From: Tubiluchus corallicola | Lineage: Eukaryota; Priapulida; Priapulimorpha; Priapulimorphida; Tubiluchidae | Direction: 5' to 3' | DNA: 64,000 bases | NCBI GenBank assembly: GCA_030141605.1 | Contig: JAQGDQ010000088.1 | Location: 372,001-436,000, forward strand | Part shown: piece by piece, positions 23,501 through 51,000 of the stretch | How positions within the stretch are numbered: position 1 is the first letter of the stretch | How the letters are laid out: the number at the start of each line of letters is the position of its first letter | Made by a program: the position numbers and the translations under genes | Notes under the pieces: model-generated | What the model was told of the DNA's origin: nothing | The model's input: only the letters and a program-made list of their open reading frames with translations | Databases searched by the model: none

Positions 23501-25728
23501 AGGACTTTTGAACAAAATATAGCAACAAGTAGTGTAAAAACTGGGTAAAAAAAGCTGTTGTTAAAGCAAAAAATTGCTTTGAGCAAGTCAAGAAAATTGT
23601 TGTTAAAATGAAACATGCATCGCTAAGTGAAAAAAGGTGTCTAATGTTCGGCATCCTTAAAATGAAACATCTCATAACAGTGAGTCCTTAAGCGAGGAAT
23701 TACTGTACTACAAAATAATGTTTTATTGCTGATTATATTATGATAGGATATGTACTGTACCAACAGTATTTTTCATAAAAGTAATATTACTGCAGATGTA
23801 TGCACCAACAAGCCCAAAAAGTAAATGTGTATTTATGACATGTATACTGTAAACATTAGTTGTATTATGCTAATAGATCACCCCGAAAACTGTCAATATA
23901 TCAGTTCACTGGGTTACAAAAAGTTTCCTGGAATCGGGAACCTATAAGAAGTTAATCTCGTTATCTCTCTAAACGTATCTCACTTACATCATCACCAAAT
24001 TTAACACAGTTAGCTTTGCTGATATTAGGACAGTATTGCAGTAAAACACCGTTATTTGTGAATTTTCTTGACACTGTAACAAAAAAGGTGAAACACGATC
24101 AGGAAAGCCAGTTGTCTTTTCCTTGCATATGCTGTCTGTTTTTTCTTTGTGTTTGCTTGACCGCTTTGCATCTTTTTTCAATTTGTCACACAGTTTTTTT
24201 TTGCAACAAGGTAATATATACTTGGTGTTACAATTTTATTAGTAATCATGGGAAATTTTAACTTTCTCCTATAGTTTTAACACAAATACCACACAATGTT
24301 AAAGCATTTTTACTTTCTTGAAAAGTGCATTTTGCTTCCTTTTTTGCAGTCAGAGAGTATTTGTTGTGCATTTTTAATTTCAGTTCGTGTTTTTGAGGTT
24401 ACTGCGACTGATAGAAGAACGCTTACTGAACCATTCGTCTTTCTAGCCTCAAAATTGACACAACCACCAAGTAAGTTCCCTTAGTTTGTGCATTTTGCCT
24501 AAATCAAGAAGATTCTGTGTTTGTAGCTAGAGTTATGTTCATGCTTAAAATGTTGTCAGTACGTGGTTACTGTAGAATATCGATCATCAGAACTATATTT
24601 GGGGAGTAGATAATCCAAATGCAATAACGATGCTAGCATTTTATAGCAAAATGCAATGTTAAGCAAAACGTCACAAACGACACCATCCATGTTACAGAAA
24701 CAATGTAAAAACACACATATGTGTTCTAAGGACACCGGTCAAGATGTACAGTTGGGCTTAATGTTGCAAAAAACATCAAAATAAAATATCCATTGTATGT
24801 ACAGTTGGGCTTAATGTTGCAAAAAACATTAAAATAAAATATCCATTGTATAGTTTTAGCTTTCAGACTATTCTCTTGTAAGCCTGAAAACTTCTAATGC
24901 TAAGTTTTTTTAAAGCATTTAGAACTGCTGTCAATTCATCTGAAGTTGTTATTTAATGCAAATTCTATTTCTTTCAATTTTACATTATCTGTTGAGGGTT
25001 TTTTACTCTCAGCCATCATATGTTCAACCATCCTATACATCCCAAGGTATCCTCTATGAAACATTATAAAAATATGTACTCGGTATTCCGTATTTTCTTT
25101 CTTTATCTTTTTTCACAAAGTTTGGTAAGCTTTGTAAGTGATGTAATAAAATAAGAACCAAAATTTGGCAATTTATTTCATTGACTTCTGTGACCATTAT
25201 TATTATTATTTTTCATAGTTTGTTATTTCATCCTAGATTATTATTATGGTGAAATATCTTTGTTTGCTTGCTGTATCAAGCAAATTGTACTGTAAAATAC
25301 ACCAAAGTACACAGTACACTCAAGCGTACTGTAAAATACACCAAAATACTGATAATCATGATCTTAAAAACAGGCGTAAATCATTTGGCAAAACAGATAT
25401 TATGAGTCACAGTAACTATTTTGCCACAAATATATTTAATTAGTTTGCATTTATGAGAATGCAAGGGAAATGTTGATATTGTCCACATCACAGCTGTGCT
25501 GCACTACAAGTACCTATTGTGCAGTTGTTCTAAACCAAAAGTTATAACCAGTCAATTTAGCCCCCTACAAAACCAATTGAACCAAGTCTTTTCTGATCTT
25601 GAAAATGCCCGTGTCTGTAACAAAGTTTTTCTAACTTTTCAGCAAAATCTACATTTCCGCAAGATCTTGTTACGAAGATAACAAGAAAAGGTGACAACAA
25701 AAATGATAGAAATAGTTCCGACTGCTGA
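14598..25728 (+). CDS. NKIRAS: NF-kappa-B inhibitor-interacting Ras-like protein (kappaB-Ras)
   Basis: Seven coding exons: 14598-14696, 15467-15562, 16466-16513, 21752-21847, 22187-22280, 24384-24470 and 25643-25728. All junctions are GT-AG and in frame. They give 201 aa; the human paralogues have about 192. The P-loop GLAGTGKT is at residues 11-18, DTAGL at 61-65, NKTD at 121-124 and an EVTATD G5-like motif in exon 6. The family binds I-kappa-B beta and restrains NF-kB; it also activates RalGAP. As in known kappaB-Ras, the residues matching Ras Gly12 and Gln61 are not Gly and Gln (Ala13 and Leu65), which predicts weak GTP hydrolysis. There is no CaaX box. The tail QPPTKSTFP matches the QPQSKSxFP region of the vertebrate proteins. 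The insert between DTAGL and the exon-4 GVILVYN segment is short and lacks a normal switch II, also a family trait. This looks like the single pre-duplication homologue of NKIRAS1/2. Confidence 0.95.
16811..17598. mobile_element. 788-bp MITE with subterminal repeat arrays, nested in the Tigger terminal repeat
   Basis: The ends TAGGTTTTACACGTCAAATG and (reverse complement) TAGGTTTTACATGTCAAATA are inverted repeats flanked by TA on both sides (16809-16810, 17599-17600). Inside each end lies an array of about 150-200 bp of diverged units containing TCAAATGTAGACATA and TCAAATGTGACTTAGGTAA, oriented outward-in on the left and mirrored on the right (17401-17598). The centre is AT-rich and non-coding. 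Joining the sequence on either side of the element restores alignment to the opposite Tigger terminal repeat (CTCATA...TATGTA...). That supports a genuine later insertion. Confidence 0.88.
18228..19582 (-). pseudogene. Tigger-family transposase remnant
   Basis: Reading the minus strand from 19582: an N-terminal CENP-B-type helix-turn-helix ([20 protein letters not shown], then [15 protein letters not shown]), a frame break, then the DDE core with [28 protein letters not shown] and an EHWLMKW-like segment. The next recognisable piece is [10 protein letters not shown], which normally follows the DNxPAHP box containing the second catalytic aspartate. That box appears deleted. A lysine/arginine-rich [12 protein letters not shown]-like piece follows near 18730 in another frame. 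Several frameshifts and stops are present. It cannot encode an active transposase. Confidence 0.88.
20000..21740. other. Rest of NKIRAS intron 3, nothing recognised
   Basis: AT-rich intronic DNA between the Tigger copy and exon 4. Small open frames on both strands have no recognisable content. Confidence 0.4.
22301..23705. mobile_element. 1405-bp pogo-like non-autonomous transposon in NKIRAS intron 5
   Basis: The left end CAGTAACTCTTCGCTTAATG and the reverse complement of the right end (CAGTAATTCCTCGCTTAAGG) are inverted repeats with TA on both flanks (22299-22300, 23706-23707). The TIR design (CAGT, then TCGCTTAA) is that of Tigger/pogo elements. It begins only 20 bp past the exon 5 donor. 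No transposase motifs are visible. Inside, near 22650-22680, lie GGCGCCATT, a CRE core TGACGTCA (22663-22670) and an octamer ATGCAAAT (22673-22680). Confidence 0.88.
24744..24849. repeat. Tandem duplication, 2 x 53 bp
   Basis: Two adjacent copies of a 53-bp unit starting ATGTACAGTTGGGCTTAATG, differing at about one position. It lies in NKIRAS intron 6. Confidence 0.9.
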
Positions 25729-26836
25729 CAGTGATAAGAACAAATCTATTGGTGCTTATGCCAGGGAATGTATAATCATCAAGTTGTTTTAAATGTATAT
25801 AATATTCATAAATTGTATGTATGCAAAGTACAATATTACGTATGTGCATGTACAATATTAGGTATCTCACACAGCCTTCTTATTTGGAGTGAAAATTTTT
25901 CAGCTTGTTTACTTTGTTGTGATTTTAGATCTATCAGAAATCATTTAACTTCAAGTTTAAAGTGCTCACAGTTGTTTGTAGTTTTAAGCACTTTGGTTCA
26001 TATTTGGACTTGTGGTATAAGTAGTGTACTGCATATTATTAAAGCGGTCTATAAGTTCATTCACCAAGCATTAGCTCGGGTCTTAAAAAATCTGGTTAGT
26101 TATGCATTCATTCACACTGTCCTGCCTGTCCATTATACTTTTTTCAAGTTTTTAGCTCCAAATGAGTTGAAATAACTCCAAAAGTATTTATCCAATTCAG
26201 ATGAAATTTGGTGTGATGATTAGATATGATGCCCTTGGTTCAGGGCAACAAATTAATTTCAAGTTGTAAAATAATTAGACGTGTTTAACTAAATTGCATT
26301 AAACTGCATGTTCACACGATCTGCTTCACTAGTTTCATGACTAAATGAAAGATCATTATACTGCCCTACTGTATATACGCAGTATCTTAGAGCTGGAAGT
26401 AATTATGATGTTTGGGTATTAAATGTTTTACATTTTTTTCGAATTATATAGTAATTCACAATATTATATGTCTGTAATATTGTACTAATATACTAAAAAC
26501 TAATGGTTGTATCATGTACCATTACTGTTAAAAAAATTGTGTAAGTAATATTAATTATATTGTTTTATTTTAAATAACGTTCATTGCCAAGTTTTGCACA
26601 TGTGAATTGCACTGTCATGAATTCCTATTACGTTTTCTGTTATATTATAATTATTTTTATAAAAATAATCTTTATTATGCTTTATTATAAGAGAGAGTCG
26701 TTTTATTTGGCTTGTAAAAACAGAAACTTATTATTCCAAATTTCAGACAATGGTGCACATTAAAGTGAATATAGCAGTGGTCTCCTTTTTTAGTCACTTA
26801 AACCATTGCGCCCTCAGCATGTAATTATTTAATAAA
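25729..26836 (+). other. Probable NKIRAS 3' UTR with poly(A) signal
   Basis: This is the sequence between the NKIRAS stop and the AATAAA at 26831-26836. Open frames here have no motif and lie downstream of a complete coding sequence. The 3' end position is inferred. Confidence 0.5.
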
Positions 26837-26926
26837 GAAATAACTGACCATATTCATAACACGAATGTGCTTCAACAAGTATAATTTTGGCAATCATTGC
26901 CTCACCCTCAACTGTAAAGTTGCATT

Positions 26927-26932
26927 TTATTC
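26927..26932 (-). other. Candidate NSUN2 poly(A) signal
   Basis: TTTATT on the plus strand is AATAAA on the minus strand, about 265 bp past the NSUN2 stop. It lies about 90 bp from the NKIRAS signal on the opposite strand. Confidence 0.5.
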
Positions 26933-27196
26933 CATCACTTGCTAAGTTACTGTATAGATGTTAAAGCTGGATTATCTGCAAATAGCATAAGACTTTGTAA
27001 TCTAATATTCTGTGCTATCTTTTTTTTCAAACCACTTTAGTGTATGTCGAATTTCACTCTAGAAAATTTGCGCTGGTGTAACTTGTTCTCAAAGTTTTAT
27101 CTTTACCATCTCATGTGCCACGTAAATCTGCTAAGGATAGAAACAACATAAAAATTTATCCCACTTCTCACAAAACTATAAATATTTGTAATGTTG

Positions 27197-43727
<16,531 letters not shown>

Positions 43728-43973
43728 TCTCTGTACGATTGCACACCCAATAAACAATTAAACAATAAAAATTAAAACATCAACGTGCTTATCGCTTAGT
43801 TGACAGTATCTGCCGCTAGAGGTAAGTTCGTTACCGTTGGTAAGCGTAAGCACTAAGCACTGAGCAAGCGTCCCACGTGCTCATACCAATAGAATCACAA
43901 AACAATCCCGCGGCAAACCGGATAGTGTGTGTACTCCCCGTGTGTTCCAGATTTTCCTGGCTTGTCAATAAAA
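43728..43973. promoter_or_regulatory. Divergent promoter between NSUN2 and SLC7 transporter, with candidate SLC7 5' UTR exon
   Basis: This compact interval separates the NSUN2 start (43727, minus) from a donor site AAAA|GTAAGT at 43973/43974 on the plus strand. The donor fits a noncoding first exon of the transporter gene. Between them are an E-box CACGTG (43874-43879), a CCAAT box (43886-43890) and a CCGCGGC patch in otherwise AT-rich DNA. No TATA box is evident. Head-to-head arrangement is inferred; the motifs are seen directly. Confidence 0.5.
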
Positions 43974-45082
43974 GTAAGTATTTTTTCGCCCGTTGTTATT
44001 TTCCTTGTGGCAGTCAAAGATGAAGGAACGTATATTTCCTGTTTTTAGTGATGGTAAAATGTTGTGTATTTCCTAAAGCTAAAGTAATGTCTAATGATAG
44101 TAAAATTAGTATACAGTATGTTATAGCCTATAGTATAGGTCTTTGTGTTGTTCCGTGATTGACTTTGGATTATGTAGTGTATTTACTGAATGATCCAGCT
44201 TTAGTTACAAGATCCAGTTTATTTTGTAGGCTCATGCGATATATATATGTATTTCGCTTATATTATAACTATGATTTATTTAAAGTTCAAACGTCAGTTT
44301 ACTCATTTTGTCTGACTACGGACTGTCTAGTGTGCATTAGGGACTAGTAATATGGTGTACACGTCTGGTGTATACAGGTTACCATATATGTTATTTAACT
44401 CTAGTTAAATGTACAAAACGTCTTGGTATATGTAATCACTATTACTACTATAGTCTATCGTGTGTAATATATTAGTTATAGAAATTGTATAATAGCAGCA
44501 TTCCAATGCTTTTAGTCTTTCTGTACATGGTAACCCATTCATTACTTTGTCCACTAAGTGATGTTTATCACGTGAATACCTCAACGTTAAAATGACCCTC
44601 TTTTGCAACCTGCTGGGACGCCTTGGTTCTCTTCTAGTTCATAACATGGTGACTTATTTGTGTTATTCTTTCAGTAGTTAGATCAACATGTGTTGACTGG
44701 GGAAGTAAACCCAGTTGCCATTGCCCCTTAATACCAGTAGTTGAGTTTTGTTGATACTTTGCAAACATTCACAGTTATCTTTCAGTTTTTAATTGTGCAG
44801 AGCTTGTGAATGCTGTAAACCACATCACCAGCAGATGATGTATTTGAACAAATATGAACATTGAACATTTTTTTACATTGTATCTTTTCTGAGTTTGCTG
44901 GAGATTGAGTGTGGTAATAGCTGTTAATGCTTGCCTAATTGATCATGTAGATTTCTGATATTTTTTGTGGAAGTTAAGAGATAATGTTCATCTCTTTTTG
45001 GACAGTGGCTATTTACATTATAAATCAAATATGAAAACAAAAAATACATGTGCATGTTGTTTCAGTCAAAACATACGGAACA

Positions 45083-48000
45083 ATGGGAGTTTCGAAGAAC
45101 ATAAATCAGTCTAACAGCACTCAAGATCGTGTTCCAGAGCTGGAACCAATGAAACCTAATGGGACCAAACTTGAAGGTAGTGACGATGGCTCCGTGCAAC
45201 TTAAGAAAGAAATTGCTCTTCACAACGGAGTTGCCATTATTGTTGGCTGTATCATAGGCTCCGGAATTTTTGTTTCTCCTGCTGGTGTGCTAAAAGAGGC
45301 CGGTTCTCCTGGTGCAGCACTTATAGTATGGGGAATGTGTGGTGTTGTAGGCATGTTTGGTGCATTGTGTTATGCAGAACTTGGAACAGCTATACCAAAA
45401 TCAGGAGGAGATTATGCATACATATTGGAAGCTTATGGACAATTACCATCATTTTTATTTTTGTGGATTGCTCTGGTTATAATCATGCCTACCAGTAATG
45501 CTATAATAGCAATGACGTTTGCCAAATATATTCTACAACCTTTCTTCCCTCTTGGCTGTGATATTCCTGATAGCGCTGTTAGTCTAATAGCAGTGCTTGT
45601 CATAAGTAAGTATATATTGTTTTGATTTTTAACACTATACAGCACCATAAAATAATGAAGTATCATACATAGTTCACATTTTATTTGATCTGAGGGTTCT
45701 CTCGTGCAGTTGATTATGTTGAATTTATAAACACTTATGCTGTGAATTGCTTTGTGACCTTGATCATTTGACTTCAGAAATGCAGCTCTTGCCAAACTAG
45801 ATTAGATTTCAGTCTTCCATTTTTATGATGTGTTGCAAACTAGGTTAATTCTCATAAGTAATGAGCTAATTGCTTTGGTGTACTTAGATTTCACTTCTGC
45901 TTTTGAGAGCTGTAATGACCATGTTTGGCATTACTAAATTGATTTATTAAGCTAAATTTACCGTCAGTACAAAATCATGCTTTTATGAAAAATAATTTGA
46001 TTACTTGATTTCCTTTTAAAACAAGCTAAATTTAAAAAGAAAATAGATGGAGGGATGAACTCACGTAAAAAAAGATGTTTGTGAATAAAATTTAATATTA
46101 CCAGTTCATACTATTAACATAAGAATTGAAGTATTATGTGTTATTTGTTAGTACAGTGATTATCCTAGGTTTATGTTTTCACTCAACTGTTTTTCTGTTT
46201 GGTCTTTTTTCCAGCATTTTTGACGTACATCAACTGTAGTCAAGTGAAATGGGCTATGCGAGTTCAGGACATTTTTACAGTTGCCAAACTGCTTGCATTG
46301 TTTATCATTATTGGGACAGGCATTGTAATGCTTTGTCAAGGTAAAAAACAAGTTTTGTGTTTTTGGTCTAACTTGCTCTGTAATTTGTACAAATCTGAAA
46401 TTTTCAGCAATATTTATGCGGAAGTTTGTTAAACAAAATTCTTTACAAATACACCAAATTTTGAACACTTTATTTTTGCTGAATTTTTCTATAGTTTACT
46501 AAATAATTAATTAGCATTGTGAAATTAATTATTTCTATAGTTTTCCAAAGTTCATGGTCGTTTGCATCAACAAACGTAAATTGATGCGAAATGTCGAAAA
46601 CTAACAAAATATCAAATCACATGATTATGGATGAGAAAACTTGGAAAAATAATCGAATAGAAAATAGAAAGTAAATAGTCAAATGGCATGAAAACCACAA
46701 ACGTAGGGAGAGCGCAATAAATACGTCTACAGGTATCGTAGACTATTAAAACTGGTTAAATAGTTAAACTGATTTTTAGGAATTTATATAAATTATAAGA
46801 GTGTTTGCTTTTGCTTGTGGCTCTATAGTTGAATATGTCATGCCTTGCAATAAAGTTTTAGCTTGTTTTATTTTTAATTACGGATTATTAACCCACTCTA
46901 GATGTCTCGAATGTCAATACTGTGTTATCTTTGGCAAATAATCCTTTGTTCCGGCCTACGACCGGTCCATGAACCGTACTTGCACATTTCAAGGGCCGCG
47001 CATGACGTACTGTATCAGACTAACTCGTTTTGCTTGGTAATGTGGAGGCATGCTCATTTCTTTCATCAAATGATTCAATTGTTCACAATAACGACGAAAG
47101 TGACGAGTTTGTTTTTTTCTTTGTTTGATTGTAGCTTGTCAGTAGAATGCATGTTCATGGTGCTGATTTCATTGCATCAAAACACGTTCGCCTTGGCCCC
47201 CTTTGCATTTGCGGCAGGCTTGCTATCTGAAATGTTCAAGGAGTTGTTTATGAAGAATTAATATCTAGCCTTGACTCTTTAGTACTTTTTGACAGCTGTA
47301 TATTATTATACATAGTATAGTGACTGTAATCTGGATGTTATATATAGATAATATGGATAGACATTTAATTTTTAGAATTGAATTGAAATTGATTAATGCC
47401 TACAGTAGTGTCGGTCAGTTTTGTTCACCTGTTATTTTACTTGGTCATTTTTTTGCAAAATTAGCTAGGTTAGTAGCTGTATGGCTCAGGAACAACAATA
47501 AAACATCAGTCTTCTTCTGTTCCCCGAAATCAGGTAAAAATCACAGAAAGAAAGGCGCAATAAAAAATAAATGACCCTAACCCTAGCCAAAATTAATCGT
47601 GACTATTTTCCCTTGATCTTTTTTCCCAGCAAGAATTGTGACTTTTTCCATGTTGTCAACTTAATTGTCGTCGTAAGCCGAGTGTCTTTGCGCGCGGCTC
47701 TCGTAAATAACGTCCCGATAGGAGTCGTAATCCTCTTGTTAATTAAACGTGTAACTGCAGTGACGCATGCTTGAGTCAATTTATCTTGGGGGAGTTGTGA
47801 CAACATCCAATCAATAATGATAATACTGATCTCACATCTGCAAGATATAATCTGTACAGAAGCTGAATGGTTAATGTAATATTATAAAGATTTAGCCCTT
47901 AACTTGCTGTACTCAACGTGTGCTGTGTCTTTCTATAAGAACTAATCCCTGACACAAGAAATCAAGAATAGCTTAACAGACCCGATTGGCCGATATGTTA

Positions 48001-51000
48001 GCCGAAAAAAATCCTGATAGGGTAATCAAATATCTAGCTACTGTATCTTGTGTGAAGTTCGCAAGTTAAGAGCTAATTCTTATCTTTATAATCTTACATT
48101 AACCATCCAGCTTCTGTGTACAGCGCGCGCTGTGTACAGATTATTTGATTCCACAAGAAATAAATTTGTAGTTCGTTAAAAGTTTATTCATTTTCTTTAA
48201 TTTAGTGACTTAGTCTCCAGTGTGATCCAGGAAAACGGTTTTTTGGTTTAGTCACCGGTATGATCCAGGAAAACGGTTAATTAGATAATTTACGTAATTT
48301 AAACAAAATGGTAAATAAAACTTCTATCTGTTTTAGAGTGGTACGTTGGCTTCGATCAACTCAACCCACTCAATTGCTAAGTTAGTTTAATGAACTTTGT
48401 AACTCTGTGGTCGGCACTGCTTAGTTATATAGAGCAACAGTACTGCATAAGGTTTCGCTAAGTCCATCTATGGATAATGCGTTTGTGTGTGGGGTGTGAG
48501 GCTTCCTACGCTATAGAGTGGCTTTCTTATGAAACCAACGCGCATATTGCGTCAGATTCTTGGAAGCGTGCCAATAAACAGTTGTTGACACTGAATAGAA
48601 TTGACTAGCAACCCGCCGCCGCGAGAGAGAAGTTTACAATGCAGAGAGGTATATTCAATTTAATGCCGCGTTGCTAGCAAGCAGGTGCATGCGGAATAAT
48701 AGCTGTTTTTCAGTTACTACACATTATACATACTACGTACTAAGGAGTCAGTGTAATTATGCGGTTCATATCGAATTTCGTTCAAAGCAGAGATACGACC
48801 TATTCTCCTAGATTCTCGTTCCAAAGTAAACGCTCTTGGAATTGAAAATGGAATGTGCGCTTCCCAAGCAAATTTTCAATTTTGTAGTAAACTCGTACTT
48901 GTAGATGTTTAATTTCAAAGCCTTTGTCTAATGACCAATACAAAATTGTGCTTTATGCTTACAATTTATGGGACGTGAAATTAAAAAGTATCTTTTTCAC
49001 AGATTGTGTTTTTTGACATGAAAATTTGGAGCTGATGCTGATGCCGTCACCGTTACTATACCAGCTTGCTTAGTTCTGAACTATTCCCAGAATTCTCAGA
49101 AGCGTTAATGTTAGCAGCCTACAGCAAACTTTTATTGAAGTTAGCTGCTTACCTCTAAAATTAATTTTGCGAAGATAAGAAGTTTTTGCCAAAAAAAAAG
49201 AATCCTTGAACAGGGCTGTCAAATAGCGTTTTCAGCATTAGTCTGGAGACTCTGGAACTCATTAAGATTTGGTCGCGTATGCACTAAACATTTCTTGTTT
49301 GAATTTTGAGATATGATGTGTCATATACTGTTTTATAACCGACTGAACGTCTTAATGCAAATGTAAACGTTGTAAGTGAGCCAGGTTTCTCAAGTGACGC
49401 TCTCAGTAGTAAGCACAAATGTAGTAAAAACTTGCTAGTCTATAATTTACAGTTGTGTGTAAAAGTTAAACTGCACGTGTGGGACGAGTATCAACCAATC
49501 AATTACGTCCACAACAACAATTGTATTTATTTATTTGCCTGATATTTCCATAATGAATATGTTGACACAAGTTTACTTATTGTAATAGTAAGCCTTTCTG
49601 GTGCACTGAATTCTTGGTTACAGAGTAATAGCTAAGGAAATATAAAATAATTGGAACTGAATTTGATTTGAAAGAAGGACTTTAACTGGCAGCCACACCT
49701 GACATTTTTAACAACTTCTCGTGAAGACAGTTTCTCCTTTTTTAATGGCTGAGCCAGGCTTGCAAAAATAGGTTTCTGTAAACCTTTAAGCTGTTCTAAT
49801 TAGAACCGTAATTGTATTGCCAAACTTAACTGTTTGACACATGTTTACCTTGTCATTTTATTTTTCCCTAGGCAATCTGCAGTATCTTAAGCCCGATGTT
49901 GCTTTCAAGAATACGGGAGATGCATTCAGTGTGGCAAGATCATTCTATGCTGGGCTTTTTTCTTATGCAGGATGGTAAACTTGAACATTTTATTGTATCT
50001 TATCAACTTCAGCATAAAAATTGACTTGGCATGTTCCAGCAAATATTGTCGCTATAATTTTGTACCTGAGCAGGGAAAGAACATTTAGGGCCATTATAGA
50101 TCACATTTCATATTAATTAACTATGTTTTAGGCTTACATTAAAAATATTAGAATAAGGTACCTTCAAGGCCAGGAGTCAAATTAAATTCACTGGTTTTCT
50201 TAATGAGATTCCTGGTTTTTTGTATTTTAAAGTTTTGTTAGTTAATTGCTCAGCCAGTTATTAAATAATTGCTGATGTCACTTTTCCAAGTTTACCATTC
50301 AACCTCATATGTTAATTTAAACATGAACGTTTTACCTTCAGTTCATTATACACTCATTACACAAAGTATGTTAAACCTTTATCTTACGTAACTTCATATT
50401 ACATTGCCCGTATGACTATGCTAGGCTATGCCACATTACAACACACTCTACTACACAGTCTGCGCTGTGCTGTATTACATTGTGTCATAAGACAGGTAAA
50501 GTCTAGAGCCGCTTTTAATGATTTCAGTTGCTCACTATTTGTTTGCAAATTTTCAGAATAAACTTCTTTTTAATTCCACTATTTCAGTGGTGATTTTTAT
50601 TGTTTTTCATTGACAACATAAACATAATTTTGCAAAAGTGGAAACCCAGTTCCCTGTTTCGGATTAATTCAAATTTGTGTACATTATGACTTGATCATGT
50701 AATTGAATTCCATTACAAGTACAGTGTTTTCTTGAATTGATGAAAGTATGAGTTATGAAATTGGCTGCTCATTATCTTGTTCTGTACTTGGTCGTACATG
50801 TGTCTCACCATTCTAGCCTGTACCATATTTGCTTGCTAGTTGTGCTTGACAATTATCATAAAACTGATCCACATGAAGTGCAAATCAGCATAATCCTAGG
50901 CAATGTTATCATAATACATAAAAGTATGTAAAGAGTAGATCTGACTTTAATAATTTCAGATTGTTTCTTTGACTTCAAAAATGATGTTTTGTTTCTCTCA

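Noticed and set aside
25768-26175. 135-codon open frame after NKIRAS
   Set aside because: It lies in the putative NKIRAS 3' UTR, has biased hydrophobic AT-rich composition, no known motif and no splice or promoter context.
46902-47261. 119-codon open frame in an SLC7 intron
   Set aside because: No recognisable domain. It lies between coding exons of an intact gene and was probably open by chance.
47571-47590. Telomere-like CCCTAACCCTA
   Set aside because: Fewer than two full TTAGGG units; expected by chance in a window this size.
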